From contig CAZYIW010000001.1 of assembly GCA_964647705.1 (NCBI GenBank), positions 50,234-114,233 on the forward strand: a stretch of 64,000 nt of DNA. The letters are read 5' to 3'. Shown here piece by piece: positions 1-10,000 of this stretch (positions within the stretch are counted from its first letter, which is position 1; each line of letters begins with the position of its first letter). The translations under genes and the position numbers were made by a program. A model generated the notes under the pieces. That model was not told the origin of the DNA and did no database searches. It saw nothing but the letters and a program-made list of their open reading frames with translations. The DNA comes from CAZYIW01 sp964647705 (GTDB taxonomy: Bacteria; Pseudomonadota; Gammaproteobacteria; PS1; Pseudothioglobaceae).

Positions 1-1718
1 CGCAAGTCCGAAACCACTCTAAGTCCTTCATTTTTGAGCTGTTTTTCAACCTCAAGTACAAAATCGTGCTGTTTTTCTGAAATATTTAAAATCACTGCTT
101 GGATGGGTGCCAACCATGAAGGAAAAGCGCCTTCGTAATGTTCGATCAAAATACCCACAAACCTTTCTAATGATCCAACGATTGCACGGTGCAACATAAC
201 TGGCGTTTGCTTAGAACCATCTTCAGCAATAAAAGTGGCATCTAGGCGCTCTGGCATTGAGAAATCAACCTGTAATGTACCGCATTGCCATTCTCTGTCT
301 AAACAATCTTTTAATACAAACTCAATTTTTGGACCATAGAACGCTCCTTCACCTTCTTGAATCTCCCATTCTAGACCTTTTGCATCAAGTGCATCGGCCA
401 AAGCTTTTTCGGCTTTGTCCCAAACTTCATCAGAACCAACACGTTTTTCTGGTCGAGTTGAAAGTTTAATCTCCACATTGTCAAAGCCAAAGTGTTTGTA
501 AACTTTAAATGTCAAGTCGATAAAAGTCGACACCTCTGATTGAATTTGTTCAGCACTACAAAAGATGTGCCCGTCGTCTTGAACAAAATTTCTCACACGC
601 ATGATACCGTGCAACGTGCCTGATGGCTCATTACGGTGGCAAGAACCAAACTCGGCCAACCTCAAAGGCAAATCTCGATATGATTTCAGTCCTTGATTAA
701 AAATTTGAATATGCGCAGGACAATTCATCGGTTTGACTGCATAATCTCGATTTTCACTATTAGTGGTAAACATTGCATCGCCAAATTTGTCCCAATGGCC
801 TGATTTTTCCCACAATGTGCGATCAATCAGTTGCGGAGTATGAACTTCTTTATATCCATTGTCACGAAATACTGAACGCATGAATTGTTCAACCTGTTGA
901 TACAAGGTCCAACCTTTTTCATGCCAAAACACCATGCCAGGTGCCTCTTCTTGCATATGGAAGAGGTTTTGTGTTTTACCAATTTTACGATGATCACGCT
1001 TCTCAGCCTCTTCTAATCGGTGTAGGTGAGTGGCTAAGTCATCTTTGGTTGCCCATGCCGTGCCATATACCCGTTGCAACATTTCGTTATTGCTATCGCC
1101 ACGCCAGTATGCACCGGCCAACTTCATCAACTTAAACGCTTTTAATTTTGCTGTTGATGGTACGTGTGGTCCACGACAAAGATCAATAAAATCACCTTGC
1201 TTGTAGAGTGATAAGACTTCTCCTTGTGGAATTGATTCAATAATTTCTGCTTTGTAATGCTCGCCTTTAGCCTTAAAAAACTCAATAGCCTCATCTCGGC
1301 CCATCTCAGAACGCTCAATCTTTAAGTTTTGCTTGACCAGCTTATTCATATTTTTCTCAATCTTGCCCAGATCTTCCTCAGAAAATCCATCCTTATAAGC
1401 AAAATCATAATAAAAACCATTGTCAATCACTGGCCCAATAGTGACTTGCGCCTCAGGATAGAGCATTTGGGTCGCTTGCGCTAACAAGTGTGCCGTAGAG
1501 TGGCGAATAACCTCTAGCCCGTCTTCATCATTGCCTGTAACAATTGATAAAGTACTATCATTTTCAATCACATGTGAAGCATCAACTAGCTCGCCATTAA
1601 CCTTACCAGCAAGTGTGGCTTTAGCCAAACCAGAACCAATAGATTTGGCAACATCAAAAACACTCACAGCCTGTTCAAAAGACTTTTGTGAACCGTCTGG
1701 CAATGTGATTATTGGCAT
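1..1718 (-). CDS. thrS: Threonyl-tRNA synthetase, 3' end beyond the window
   Basis: Charges tRNA-Thr with threonine in the cytoplasm. The reading frame is open from an ATG at 1718 to the left edge, giving about 572 of the usual 640 or so residues; the C-terminal part of the anticodon-binding domain is missing only because the window ends. Visible are an N-terminal TGS domain starting MPIITLPDGS, the editing-domain motif RHSTAHLL, the zinc-site cysteine in MNCPAH, the class II motif 2 region (FGSCHRNEPSG) and LHRAIVGS near the end. It lies 37 bp downstream of recJ on the same strand. The Shine-Dalgarno before the ATG is weak. Confidence 0.97.
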   Translation of the reverse strand, partial: MPIITLPDGSQKSFEQAVSVFDVAKSIGSGLAKATLAGKVNGELVDASHVIENDSTLSIVTGNDEDGLEVIRHSTAHLLAQATQMLYPEAQVTIGPVIDNGFYYDFAYKDGFSEEDLGKIEKNMNKLVKQNLKIERSEMGRDEAIEFFKAKGEHYKAEIIESIPQGEVLSLYKQGDFIDLCRGPHVPSTAKLKAFKLMKLAGAYWRGDSNNEMLQRVYGTAWATKDDLATHLHRLEEAEKRDHRKIGKTQNLFHMQEEAPGMVFWHEKGWTLYQQVEQFMRSVFRDNGYKEVHTPQLIDRTLWEKSGHWDKFGDAMFTTNSENRDYAVKPMNCPAHIQIFNQGLKSYRDLPLRLAEFGSCHRNEPSGTLHGIMRVRNFVQDDGHIFCSAEQIQSEVSTFIDLTFKVYKHFGFDNVEIKLSTRPEKRVGSDEVWDKAEKALADALDAKGLEWEIQEGEGAFYGPKIEFVLKDCLDREWQCGTLQVDFSMPERLDATFIAEDGSKQTPVMLHRAIVGSLERFVGILIEHYEGAFPSWLAPIQAVILNISEKQHDFVLEVEKQLKNEGLRVVSDL

Positions 1719-1755
1719 AAAATTTATTTGAAAAATAAAAAAGAGTGTATTTTAC

Positions 1756-3453
1756 CTATTCTAGAGCGCTAATTTGTTCAATCATCAATTGCAAAGAGCT
1801 CTGTCCACGCCACTCGTTGACTGAAAGTTTGTAAGCCATTTTCACTTGTTTTTGATCCAACTTATCTTGAAAAAAAGCAATGCCATCAAACACTTGTTTT
1901 CCATCCAATAACTGTAAACGACAACGTAGATGCTTTTCACCGACAATTTTTTGTTCTGTAACTTCAAAACTACCGAAAAAAATTGGCTCATCAAATCCTT
2001 GCCCCCATGGCGCAGAATCGGCAATTAATTGCGCATTATCTAGTGTTATCTGATCCTCAGTTAATTGGCCATCGGTTAATAACTCCAACTGAGGTTTTTG
2101 GCCGTCAAGATGATTTTTCACCGATTCAGAAAATGCCTGCTTGAATTTGGGAAAATTCTCATGGGTAATACTCAATCCCGCCGCCATCGCATGACCACCA
2201 AATTTAACAATCAGATTTGGGTTTTGTCTGTCAATTAAGTCTAATAAATCCTTAATATGCACATCAGGAATTGAACGAATCGAGCCTTTTAAAAACTCTC
2301 CTGATCGCGCAAATACTGCCACGGGACAATGATGCATTTCCTTAAGTTTACCTGCAACTATGCCTACAATACCTTCGTGCCAATCTGGATCGAACAAACT
2401 CAGCGCAAATTTTCCTTTGCTAAAATTTTGTTTGTTAACAATCGCCTCTGCTTCAGCCTGAATTTTTTCTTGTTCTAGACGACGAGTTTGGTTAAATGTT
2501 TCCAACTCCATTGCATAGCGTCTGGCATCATTAAGATCTTGTGTCAGCAGGCACTGAATCCCTCTAGAGATATCACTCAGACGACCTGCTGCATTTAATC
2601 GAGGTGCTACTGAAAAACCCAAGTCACTGGCTTGCAAAACCTCAGGACGTCTTTTTGCAATTTCCAGTAAGGCAGTAATGCCAGGTACACAATAACCCTG
2701 ACGAATACGTTTAACACCTTCGGCTATCAAGGTGCGATTATTTTGATCCAGCTTGACCACATCAGCGACTGTGCCAAGTGCCACTAAATCTAACAAGGTG
2801 CGCATATCAGGCGGTGTTATTTGATTTTGTGAAAAATACCCTGTATTCAACAGGTGAGTTTTCAATGACGAAAATAGATAAAAACAAACACCAACCCCTG
2901 CTAAGTTTTTACTTGGAAAATCACAACCTTTTAGGTTGGGATTGATAATGGCATCAGCCTTTGGCAATGTGTCACTGGGCAAGTGATGGTCGGTAATAAT
3001 GACCTGCATACCCATTTCTTTTGCCAATTCCACTCCATCAAAACTGGCTATGCCATTATCAACAGTGATGATTAAGTCTGCTTGTTTGTCCCTATGGGCT
3101 AACTCTACAATTGCAGGTGATAGGCCATAACCGTGTTCAAACCGATTGGGTACCAAAAAATCTACTTGCATAGCGCCCATTGCCCTTAATGCTTTGATTG
3201 CCACCACACTGGCCGTGGCGCCATCGGCATCAAAATCACCCACAATCAGAATTTTTTTCTGTTTGTTTAAACAATCTTCTAATAACGCAATTGCATGGTC
3301 TAAATCGTCAAAATTTGGCTTTAATAAGTCTGGAAGCGAAAGTGAGAGTTGTTGTTCACCCACACCACGTGCGGCATAGATTTTTTTTAAAAAAAACGGA
3401 ATGTCGTCTGAATAAGAATCTAAAAGCGCTTTGTCGATTGGTCTAGTGAGCAT
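1756..3453 (-). CDS. recJ: Single-stranded-DNA-specific 5'-3' exonuclease RecJ
   Basis: Degrades single-stranded DNA 5' to 3' in recombination and mismatch repair. 565 residues with this start, normal for RecJ. The DHH phosphoesterase motifs are present: GDFDADG (residues about 72-78, metal-binding aspartates), VDNG (about 131-134) and DHH (155-157), and the DHHA1 motif GGHAMAAG sits in the C-terminal half. An in-frame upstream extension to 3525 exists, but the ATG at 3453 overlaps the stop of the preceding gene by 11 bp and starts a RecJ-like N-terminus, so I prefer it. thrS follows in the same direction. Confidence 0.96.
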   Translation of the reverse strand: MLTRPIDKALLDSYSDDIPFFLKKIYAARGVGEQQLSLSLPDLLKPNFDDLDHAIALLEDCLNKQKKILIVGDFDADGATASVVAIKALRAMGAMQVDFLVPNRFEHGYGLSPAIVELAHRDKQADLIITVDNGIASFDGVELAKEMGMQVIITDHHLPSDTLPKADAIINPNLKGCDFPSKNLAGVGVCFYLFSSLKTHLLNTGYFSQNQITPPDMRTLLDLVALGTVADVVKLDQNNRTLIAEGVKRIRQGYCVPGITALLEIAKRRPEVLQASDLGFSVAPRLNAAGRLSDISRGIQCLLTQDLNDARRYAMELETFNQTRRLEQEKIQAEAEAIVNKQNFSKGKFALSLFDPDWHEGIVGIVAGKLKEMHHCPVAVFARSGEFLKGSIRSIPDVHIKDLLDLIDRQNPNLIVKFGGHAMAAGLSITHENFPKFKQAFSESVKNHLDGQKPQLELLTDGQLTEDQITLDNAQLIADSAPWGQGFDEPIFFGSFEVTEQKIVGEKHLRCRLQLLDGKQVFDGIAFFQDKLDQKQVKMAYKLSVNEWRGQSSLQLMIEQISALE

Positions 3454-3997
3454 TTCGAACTGCGCGTATATAAGAATCAAACGATTTGGCACTGCCTGAT
3501 GTACCGCCATAGAAAAAAGGCACATCGATCGCTACCCCAGTTTGCTTGGAGTCCGTATCTTGACTCCAATAAAGTCTTGATTGGGTATGAGGAAAGAAAT
3601 GGCTATTAATCAGTGGATTGTCATCTTTGTAAAGCAACAATGTTTGAAGTTCTTTTGCGCTTGGCAAGCGCCAATTATTGAATCCGCAAAGTTGTTTTTC
3701 GTTAATCGCATTAACATAAGCCTGCGTGTTGCAATTTCGCCCCCAATGGCAATGATGAGAAAATTCTCCATTTTCAACACCACTACTGCCGTCAAACCAT
3801 GTGTAGGTATTCTGATTGCTTTGCAGCCCTTTTTTAGGTGTTTTTACCTCCCACATCAACTGCGTTTTTTTATCCAGCACACACTGCCACTGCTTGCTGT
3901 CTTTAGAGATGCTGGCACCATTTTGATTAATTTTGACAAACTCAGCGTTAACAGAGAATTGCAGCATGAGTAATAATACAAATAACAGTTTATTCAT
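3443..3997 (-). CDS. Exported DUF1566 (Lcl C-terminal-like) protein
   Basis: 184 residues. A clear Sec signal peptide (MNKLLFVLLLMLQFSVNA) is followed by a single domain with the hallmarks of DUF1566: LMWEVKTPKKG near the start, CGFNNWRLPSAKELQTLL in the middle, and YWSQDT plus an R-A-V-R ending. DUF1566 domains occur in many secreted or lipid-anchored gammaproteobacterial proteins of unknown function. Its start overlaps the end of thiO by 8 bp and its end overlaps recJ, so it is part of the same minus-strand run. The molecular role is unknown. Confidence 0.85.
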   Translation of the reverse strand: MNKLLFVLLLMLQFSVNAEFVKINQNGASISKDSKQWQCVLDKKTQLMWEVKTPKKGLQSNQNTYTWFDGSSGVENGEFSHHCHWGRNCNTQAYVNAINEKQLCGFNNWRLPSAKELQTLLLYKDDNPLINSHFFPHTQSRLYWSQDTDSKQTGVAIDVPFFYGGTSGSAKSFDSYIRAVRNAH

Positions 3998-4979
3998 GTT
4001 TTATCCAGTCTAGGATTTGTTTGGCACAGGCTGGTGCCATATTAAGTCCATTACGAAAATGGCCAGTATTAATTAATAAATTTTTAAATCTTTGGTCTCT
4101 TTTTAACAACACTTTGCCTGATTTACTGCCCGGCCTAAAACCCGACCAATGGTGCTCAACTTTAGAATCTGATAATAGCTCTGGAAAATGACTAATTGCA
4201 AACCGATGAAGAGACTCTTTGGTTGTCTCATCCAATGTGCGATCAAAACCAACATTTTCCATGGTTGAGCCAACAAGTATTCTACCATCAGCGCGTGGAA
4301 TGATATAGCGACCCTGATCTATGATAATATGTCTAATCGCATCGGGTTGATGTTTAATAACGATCATCTGCCCTTTGACCGGAAAAACATCTTCAGGTAA
4401 TTTTGTTAATTCGCTACTCCAAGCACCAGCAGTAAGTATCACATAGTCGGCATTGTATTTTTGGCTTTGCGTTTGTGCACCTGAAATCTTCTGATGATTA
4501 TCAATTAAACCAACCACCTTTGTGTTTTCAATAATCTGCACATCGCGGTTTAGAATATCTGCTTTTAAAGCCTGTAAAAGACGTGGGTTTCTTACCTGCG
4601 CCACGTGTGAAAATAACGCCCCTTTTGGATGATTTTCATAGCCGATATTGTAACGTGATAGCCAAGCCTTGGCTTTCTGGGAATCGTATTCATCCATCAT
4701 TAAAAGGCCAGATTTTCGATACTCTGGATCAATACCTGTAGCAGTTATCAAGTCTTGGCATAAATCTTCATACACTGCTTGTGAAGCAAAGCTTAAATCA
4801 TTGGTTAAATCGTCGTATTGCCAAGGATATAAAGGAGATATGATGCCACCTCCTGCCCAAGATGATTCTTGACCACAAGCTTGTTGTTCAATTAAAGTCA
4901 CTTTGGCGCCGGCTTGCACCAAATACTTGGCACTCATCAAACCATTGATACCACCGCCAATGACAATACAATCACTCAT
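3990..4979 (-). CDS. thiO: Glycine oxidase ThiO-type FAD-dependent oxidoreductase
   Basis: 329 residues of a D-amino-acid-oxidase-like flavoenzyme. The N-terminal FAD motif is CIVIGGGINGLMSA; the substrate-domain signatures ESSWAGGGIISP, RADGRILVGSTMENVGFD and the C-terminal HFRNGLNMAP fit ThiO, which oxidises glycine to the imine used for the thiazole of thiamine. A longer frame to 5012 exists, but the ATG at 4979 places the FAD motif at the usual position and overlaps the lspA stop by 8 bp. No other thiamine gene is in view, so a generic D-amino acid oxidase remains possible. Confidence 0.85.
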   Translation of the reverse strand: MSDCIVIGGGINGLMSAKYLVQAGAKVTLIEQQACGQESSWAGGGIISPLYPWQYDDLTNDLSFASQAVYEDLCQDLITATGIDPEYRKSGLLMMDEYDSQKAKAWLSRYNIGYENHPKGALFSHVAQVRNPRLLQALKADILNRDVQIIENTKVVGLIDNHQKISGAQTQSQKYNADYVILTAGAWSSELTKLPEDVFPVKGQMIVIKHQPDAIRHIIIDQGRYIIPRADGRILVGSTMENVGFDRTLDETTKESLHRFAISHFPELLSDSKVEHHWSGFRPGSKSGKVLLKRDQRFKNLLINTGHFRNGLNMAPACAKQILDWIKHE

Positions 4980-5442
4980 GTTTGCCTCTACTTTCAACCA
5001 ACAAAAGTACAACGCCCAGAGTAATCAATACATCGGCAATATTAAAAATTGGCCAAAAAAAACCTTGATAATGTAAATCAATAAAATCCAAAACCGATCC
5101 TGAACGATAGCGATCTAATAAGTTTCCTACCGCCCCAGCCAACAATATTGACAATGCACTTAGTTTGAGTGTTTTATGATGATCTATTTTCGACATCCAA
5201 ACCACAATCGCAATACTGACTGCCGTTGATATCACTAATAACAATGTTTTTTGCCAAACAAGACCATCGCCCAAAAAACTAAACGCCGCACCAGGATTAT
5301 GAACATGGGTGAGTGAAAGGTAAGGGTTAATCACAAGTTCATGGTTGCGCTTAATATACCCAAAAATTAAATATTTAGATAATTGATCAATGGCAACCAA
5401 AAACAAGGTTAATGCATAATACCACCAAACTTTAACGACCAT
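4972..5442 (-). CDS. lspA: Lipoprotein signal peptidase
   Basis: Inner-membrane aspartyl protease that removes signal peptides from diacylglyceryl-modified prolipoproteins. 156 residues with four hydrophobic segments. The family motifs are all present: DQLSK near the N-terminus, NPGAAFS, GNLLDR with the first catalytic Asp, and FNIADVLI with the second. It overlaps both the upstream peptide-binding lipoprotein gene and thiO, suggesting translational coupling. Two lipoproteins in this window (the neighbour at 5432-7683 and the one at 34131) would be substrates. Confidence 0.97.
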   Translation of the reverse strand: MVVKVWWYYALTLFLVAIDQLSKYLIFGYIKRNHELVINPYLSLTHVHNPGAAFSFLGDGLVWQKTLLLVISTAVSIAIVVWMSKIDHHKTLKLSALSILLAGAVGNLLDRYRSGSVLDFIDLHYQGFFWPIFNIADVLITLGVVLLLVESRGKHE

Positions 5443-7683
5443 GGCGTACCACTTTATAAATTACCCCAACCACAAGTAAAAACAAAATCAGCAATGGCCA
5501 AATCACCACTTGATTTTGTTTAACTCTATATGCATCTCTTAATTGTGGATTAATTCTCAGATACTTTAGCGTATTTCTAGCCATCGCATTGGGTTTTGCA
5601 TTTGTTAACCATTGGTGATACAGACCATAAGATTTGGGAATAAAGCCCCAAATCCATGGCGCATCTTCTCGCAAAATAGCCACCATTGAATCAATTATCA
5701 CTTGCCGTTTTTCACTGTTCGGCATATTTTTCATCTTCTCAAAAAGCCTGTCATATTCTGGGTTTTGGTAATTAGCACCGTTCTCACCACCGGTTTCAAC
5801 TTTGGCATTTTTGCCATAGAGTAAAAATAAGAAATTCTCTGGATCCGGGTAGTCAGCATTCCATCCTAATTCAAAAATTTGAGTCTGGCCTTTGCGCATT
5901 TTGTCTTGCAAACGATTGTAACTACTCGCTCTCACAACCAACTGAATACCGATTTTTTTAAATTGTTTACGAATCCAATCAAGGCGTGGTTGATCATCGG
6001 CACTTGTTGCTGTGGTATCAAGATATAAAATTAATGGCTTTTGGGTTTGTGGATCAATGCCATTTTTATAGCCTGCCTCGGCCATTAAACGTTTGGCTTG
6101 TTCAATATTTTTTCTTTTTACAACCCCATTATCCAGCTCATAAACATAAGGATTAAAATCATCTATATAGCCAAAAATACCTGGTGGAATGGGCCCATGA
6201 GCTGATTTACCTCTTCCATTTCTAAAAATAGAGATGTATTCTTCTTCATTAATTGCAATTGAGATAGCATGACGTAGTTTTTTACGTTTTTCATCATAAC
6301 CACCTATGGTGTTGTCTAACATGTTAAACGCCGTGTAATAAACACTGGTGCTGTTACTGGTTAATAANNNNNNNNNNNNNNNNNNNNNNNNNNNNNNNNN
6401 NNNNNNNNNNNNNNNNNNNNNNNNNNNNNNNNNNNNNNNNNNNNNNNNNNNNNNNNNNNNNNNNNNNTGTCTAACATGTTAAACGCCGTGTAATAAACAC
6501 TGGTGCTGTTACTGGTTAATAAACGAATATTCTTTTTGGTCATTCTGGGTGCCAGTGTGGTTTGACCTTTGGCTTTGACCTCGATGGCCTGATCAAAATT
6601 ATCGCTGGAAATACCCGATTGATCATAATAGCCTTGTAAAAATTTATTCCAATATGGTGTGCTTTCCTTTTCCAACAAAAAGTGTACTTTGTCTAAAAAT
6701 GGCAAACGTTGTTTTTTGTCTGTCAAAAGATTTTTCGCTTCATCACCTTGTTCACCTTCACTGGGATAGAGTTCTTTGTGATATTGATGATTTCTCTCAA
6801 GAATCATTTCTTTGTTTGGGTTATTCACAGTGAGCTGAAAAGGCCCTGTGCCAATCGGATACCAATCGAGTACGATATTTTTATCAATCAAGCCAGGTTG
6901 GGCATAAAATCGATCTGCTTCGGGTGGCACGGCGGTAAAAAAAGGCATGGCCAACCAATACAAAAATTGCTCTTGCACACCATAAACTTTAATTGCATAG
7001 CGATATTTATCCAACACTCGAACACCAGAGACATCATATTGCTGCAAATCAATAAAGTCTTTGTTTTGTTCATTTAAAAGACTTTTATGCAACTCCGATA
7101 AGCCCACTATTCGTTCGTTCATCAATGACACAATGGGGGAATGTAGTTTTGGATTTGCCAATCTTTTAATTTGATGAACAAAGTCAGTGGCCACCAACTC
7201 ACGAGTCGCCGTTGGTTTGATATCGCTCAATGTGTTTATTTTTCCGAGCTTATCACTTGATAAATCAAGGTTTTGTTTAACAAAAGCCGGGTGTGGTTGA
7301 TACATAACCCCAGGCTTTATTTCTAAAAAATATTCAGAAAATGCTGCATTTTGACGTTCTTTGGCACTGATGACTTTTCCTTTATCGTCATAATAAATCA
7401 CTTTTGGCATTTCTTTGACCACACCCGGTATTAACTCATAAGGGCGTTTAAGATAATGGTACTGTAATGGCGTTTCATAGACTGATTGGATAAAAGTCCA
7501 TTCGTTAGAAGAATAAGAGCGCGCAGGATCGAGATGTTTTGGACGTGAAGAAAAAGACGTATAAAGCGTGTTATCTAATCTTTCAGACTCCGAATAAGGA
7601 TTATTCCATGGTTCGGTACAGGCTGATAGTAAAGGCAAAAGAAGCCATAATATAAGCTTGAAATGTTTATAATCACTCATCAT
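5432..7683 (-). CDS. Peptide ABC transporter-type solute-binding lipoprotein, interrupted by an assembly gap
   Basis: Family 5 (oligopeptide/dipeptide-type) periplasmic binding protein. The N-terminus has a lipobox (LLLPLLSAC). The body contains the usual family 5 pattern: LDPARS near the start, IGTGPFQLT in the middle, and the IAINEEEYI helix in the second half. Unusually the C-terminus ends in a transmembrane segment (VVIWPLLILFLLVVGVIYKV). The frame is broken by 100 Ns at 6368-6467, but the 55 bases on each side are identical, so the true gene is almost certainly join(5432..6367,6523..7683), which keeps frame and gives 698 residues. No permease or ATPase gene is adjacent, so the substrate cannot be read from context. 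Confidence 0.88.
6313..6522. repeat. 55-bp direct repeat flanking the gap, probable scaffolding artefact
   Basis: The 55 bases at 6313-6367 are repeated without mismatch at 6468-6522. Both copies encode the same peptide (ending STSVYYTAFNMLD) in the frame of the solute-binding protein. Removing one copy and the Ns restores a single open frame, so this is two contig ends sharing an overlap rather than a biological repeat. Confidence 0.93.
6368..6467. other. Assembly gap (100 N)
   Basis: A run of exactly 100 Ns, the conventional size for a scaffold gap of unknown length. It lies within the solute-binding protein gene and is flanked by a duplicated 55-bp string, so the real gap length is probably negative (overlapping contigs). 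Confidence 0.99.
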
Positions 7684-7710
7684 GCAAATTATAAATCTTT
7701 CGGAGGAATT

Positions 7711-8496
7711 ATGGGTTTTTTAGCGGGTAAAAAAGCATTGGTAGTTGGCGTAGCGTCTAATCGTTCTATCGCATGGGGTATTGCTGAGGCAATGGCAAAA
7801 CAAGGTTGTGAAATTGCACTGACTTATCAAACAGAAAAACTAAAAAAACGCGTTGAAAAATGTGCCGAGGTCTGTAATAGTAATATTGTTATTGAATGTG
7901 ATGTGGCATCCGACGAAAATATTGAAAACACATTTACTGAGCTTAAAACCCACTGGGATAACTTTGATATCTTAGTGCATTCAGTGGCTTTTGCACCTCG
8001 AGAAGCCTTAGACGGTAACTATATTGAGGCCACCTCAAGAGAGAATTTTTCTACCGCGCACGACATCAGTTCATACAGTTTTACCGCACTGGCCAAAGCC
8101 GCCAATACCATGCTTAATGAAAATGGTGCACTGCTAACTGTGAGTTATCTAGGTGCTATTCGAGCAATTCCAAATTACAACGTCATGGGTGTGGCCAAAG
8201 CATCGCTTGAAGCCAATGTGCGTTATATGGCTGCTGCAATGGGTCCAGATAAAGGCATTCGTGTCAACGCTGTCTCTGCAGGACCAATCAAAACACTGGC
8301 TGCATCTGGTATTAAAGATTTTGGCAAATTGCTTGACTACGCCGCTGACTCTTCTGCACTTAAGCGCAATGTGACCATTGAAGAAGTCGGCAATGCTGCG
8401 GCGTTTCTTTGTTCAGATTTAGCCTCTGGCATTACTGGTGAAGTGACTTATATTGATTCTGGCTACAACTTCTATGACAAAGGCCCAGACTTATAA
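7711..8496 (+). CDS. fabI: Enoyl-[acyl-carrier-protein] reductase (NADH)
   Basis: Final reduction step of each fatty-acid elongation cycle. 261 residues of the short-chain dehydrogenase fold; the FabI-type nucleotide motif GVASNRSIAWG is near the N-terminus, SVAFAPR follows strand 4, and the catalytic Tyr-x6-Lys is in YNVMGVAK. The ATG at 7711 has a strong Shine-Dalgarno (GGAGG, 7702-7706), so the in-frame upstream extension to 7663 is not used. It is divergent from the binding-protein gene only 27 bp away; a TATAAT at 7668-7673 suggests its promoter lies over the first codons of that gene. Confidence 0.97.
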   Translation: MGFLAGKKALVVGVASNRSIAWGIAEAMAKQGCEIALTYQTEKLKKRVEKCAEVCNSNIVIECDVASDENIENTFTELKTHWDNFDILVHSVAFAPREALDGNYIEATSRENFSTAHDISSYSFTALAKAANTMLNENGALLTVSYLGAIRAIPNYNVMGVAKASLEANVRYMAAAMGPDKGIRVNAVSAGPIKTLAASGIKDFGKLLDYAADSSALKRNVTIEEVGNAAAFLCSDLASGITGEVTYIDSGYNFYDKGPDL

Positions 8497-8498
8497 TT

Positions 8499-8957
8499 TC
8501 ATTTTGAGTATTGATCTCTGACCTGGCGCATAATATTTTTGACATCCTCCTGCCAGCGTAATATGGTCAGACGATCTTTGTTATTATCTACCAGCGGTAA
8601 CAGAGTAATGGGCTGAGTGGCGATTAATAGGGTGTGTTTACCCTCTTCCATTACTGTAAATTTTAATGGTATAAATGGCACTATTTCAGGGTAGGATTTG
8701 CTCAAAGATTTAATTTCATTGTACTTACCAAAGAATAACACTCGATATTTATCTGATTTGTATTGTCTTTCATTAAGAGCGAAATCACAACGTTGCAAAT
8801 AGGCCGATTGGTAATTATGCGCCTTAATGGTTTTGTTCAGTGCCAACCATGTGTAGTCAAATTTTGCATTGACTCGCTCAAGCCACAACTCATTATGATC
8901 AGCAGATACTCCAGAGGTGATTAAAAACAAACATAATGTGAGTATTCTCATTACCAT
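8499..8957 (-). CDS. Exported DUF302-like protein
   Basis: 152 residues with a signal peptide (cleavage likely after GVSA). The C-terminal half resembles the DUF302 fold: a YRVLFFGKY strand, then P-F-I-P-L-K-F-T-V and a final helix. No haem or metal motif is seen; two cysteines only. It overlaps the preceding cytochrome c-DUF302 gene by 7 bp, with a GAGGAAG Shine-Dalgarno inside that gene's end, so the two are very probably made together. DUF302 proteins have no settled biochemical role. Assignment to DUF302 rests on pattern similarity to the neighbour's C-terminal domain. Confidence 0.72.
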   Translation of the reverse strand: MVMRILTLCLFLITSGVSADHNELWLERVNAKFDYTWLALNKTIKAHNYQSAYLQRCDFALNERQYKSDKYRVLFFGKYNEIKSLSKSYPEIVPFIPLKFTVMEEGKHTLLIATQPITLLPLVDNNKDRLTILRWQEDVKNIMRQVRDQYSK

Positions 8958-9970
8958 AACGCTTCCTCAATCATTTCTTTCATTTCTTCAACCAACGCAT
9001 CTGCAGCCTCTATCATTTGACTGTTATTAAAACGTCTAATGGCATATTTGTAATTTTCCATAATCACATTTACCTCTCCATTGTCTTGTTCAACAATGGT
9101 TATTCTACAAGGCAAAATAATGCCTAATCGAGGCTCTAGTTTTAAGAATTTTTGCATATTTCTAAAGTTACAAAAACGCAAAACTATTTGTTTGTTGTCT
9201 TCAGGCAATGGGTCACCCAAACCTTCTAATAATGTTCTTTGTGGATAGACCCTAAAGTTATATGCAGCTGTAGAATCTGTGACTTTTTTTACCGTGGTGT
9301 CAAAATCATTACTACTTTGAAAAACAAACGACACTGGCTCATCAATCAAAGGTTCAAATTCCTTAATAGGATTTTGATGGCTTCTGATATAGGCAACTAA
9401 GTCATCGGCCATCTTACTGGTAAAGTTGTATTCTTTTGCATAAGAAACCATTTCAGTATCTTTGATGCCATTAAGAATAATATGTTTAATCATCTGATCA
9501 CTGGCTGCATATAAAAAACCAGAATTAGACAGCGATGGAGGTGATATTTCTCTGTCTTTTTGCCAAGAAAAATTCTTACCAATACCTTCACCACCTTCAA
9601 GGTTGGCACCATGGCACCAAGAGCAATACTGCTCATAAGTATATTGTCCTGCACTCACGTCACCAACAATAGTTGTAGTATCGTATTTTGGGGCTTTTGC
9701 TCCAGCACGTAAAAAACGAATTAATTTTGCCACCTGTGCATCAGATAAATTAAACCCAGGCATAACACGTCCAGGACGGCCGTGTTTGATGGTTCTCTTA
9801 AGATAACGGTCAGAGTGATTGGCAATGGTTGATTTATAAAGTGGTAAGCCCAGTGATCCTTGTTGGGAAAAACCATGGCATTTTTCACAGTTTTCCACAT
9901 AGATCTCTTGTCCGCCAGCCATACTAATCATTGGCAAAAATAACAGCAATAAAGCAAACCTTGTTTTCAT
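8951..9970 (-). CDS. Periplasmic diheme cytochrome c fused to a C-terminal DUF302 domain
   Basis: 339 residues. After a signal peptide (cleaved near SMAGG), two class I cytochrome c modules carry CEKCH (about residue 28) and CSWCH (about 117), each with a downstream Met that may be the sixth ligand (PGRVMPGF). The last 130 residues form a DUF302 domain (ILPCRITIVEQDNGEVN). Haem attachment would depend on the ccm genes at 14-16 kb. An FNR-like box and a TAGAAT -10 lie upstream (10001-10041), suggesting control by oxygen or redox state. Its electron partners are unknown; the next gene encodes another DUF302 protein. Confidence 0.88.
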   Translation of the reverse strand: MKTRFALLLLFLPMISMAGGQEIYVENCEKCHGFSQQGSLGLPLYKSTIANHSDRYLKRTIKHGRPGRVMPGFNLSDAQVAKLIRFLRAGAKAPKYDTTTIVGDVSAGQYTYEQYCSWCHGANLEGGEGIGKNFSWQKDREISPPSLSNSGFLYAASDQMIKHIILNGIKDTEMVSYAKEYNFTSKMADDLVAYIRSHQNPIKEFEPLIDEPVSFVFQSSNDFDTTVKKVTDSTAAYNFRVYPQRTLLEGLGDPLPEDNKQIVLRFCNFRNMQKFLKLEPRLGIILPCRITIVEQDNGEVNVIMENYKYAIRRFNNSQMIEAADALVEEMKEMIEEALW

Positions 9971-10000
9971 TTTCTTATAGCCTAATTGGTTGAAACATTC

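Noticed and set aside
257..1731. Plus-strand open frames over thrS
   Set aside because: They lie antisense to a clear synthetase frame, have no Shine-Dalgarno and no recognisable domain.
5432..6322. A separate 296-residue gene starting at 6322
   Set aside because: Its first Met lies in the duplicated 55-bp string; it is the 3' part of the binding-protein gene after the N gap.
6313..6522. A biological direct repeat or target-site duplication
   Set aside because: Both copies continue one protein frame and border exactly 100 Ns; assembly overlap explains it better.
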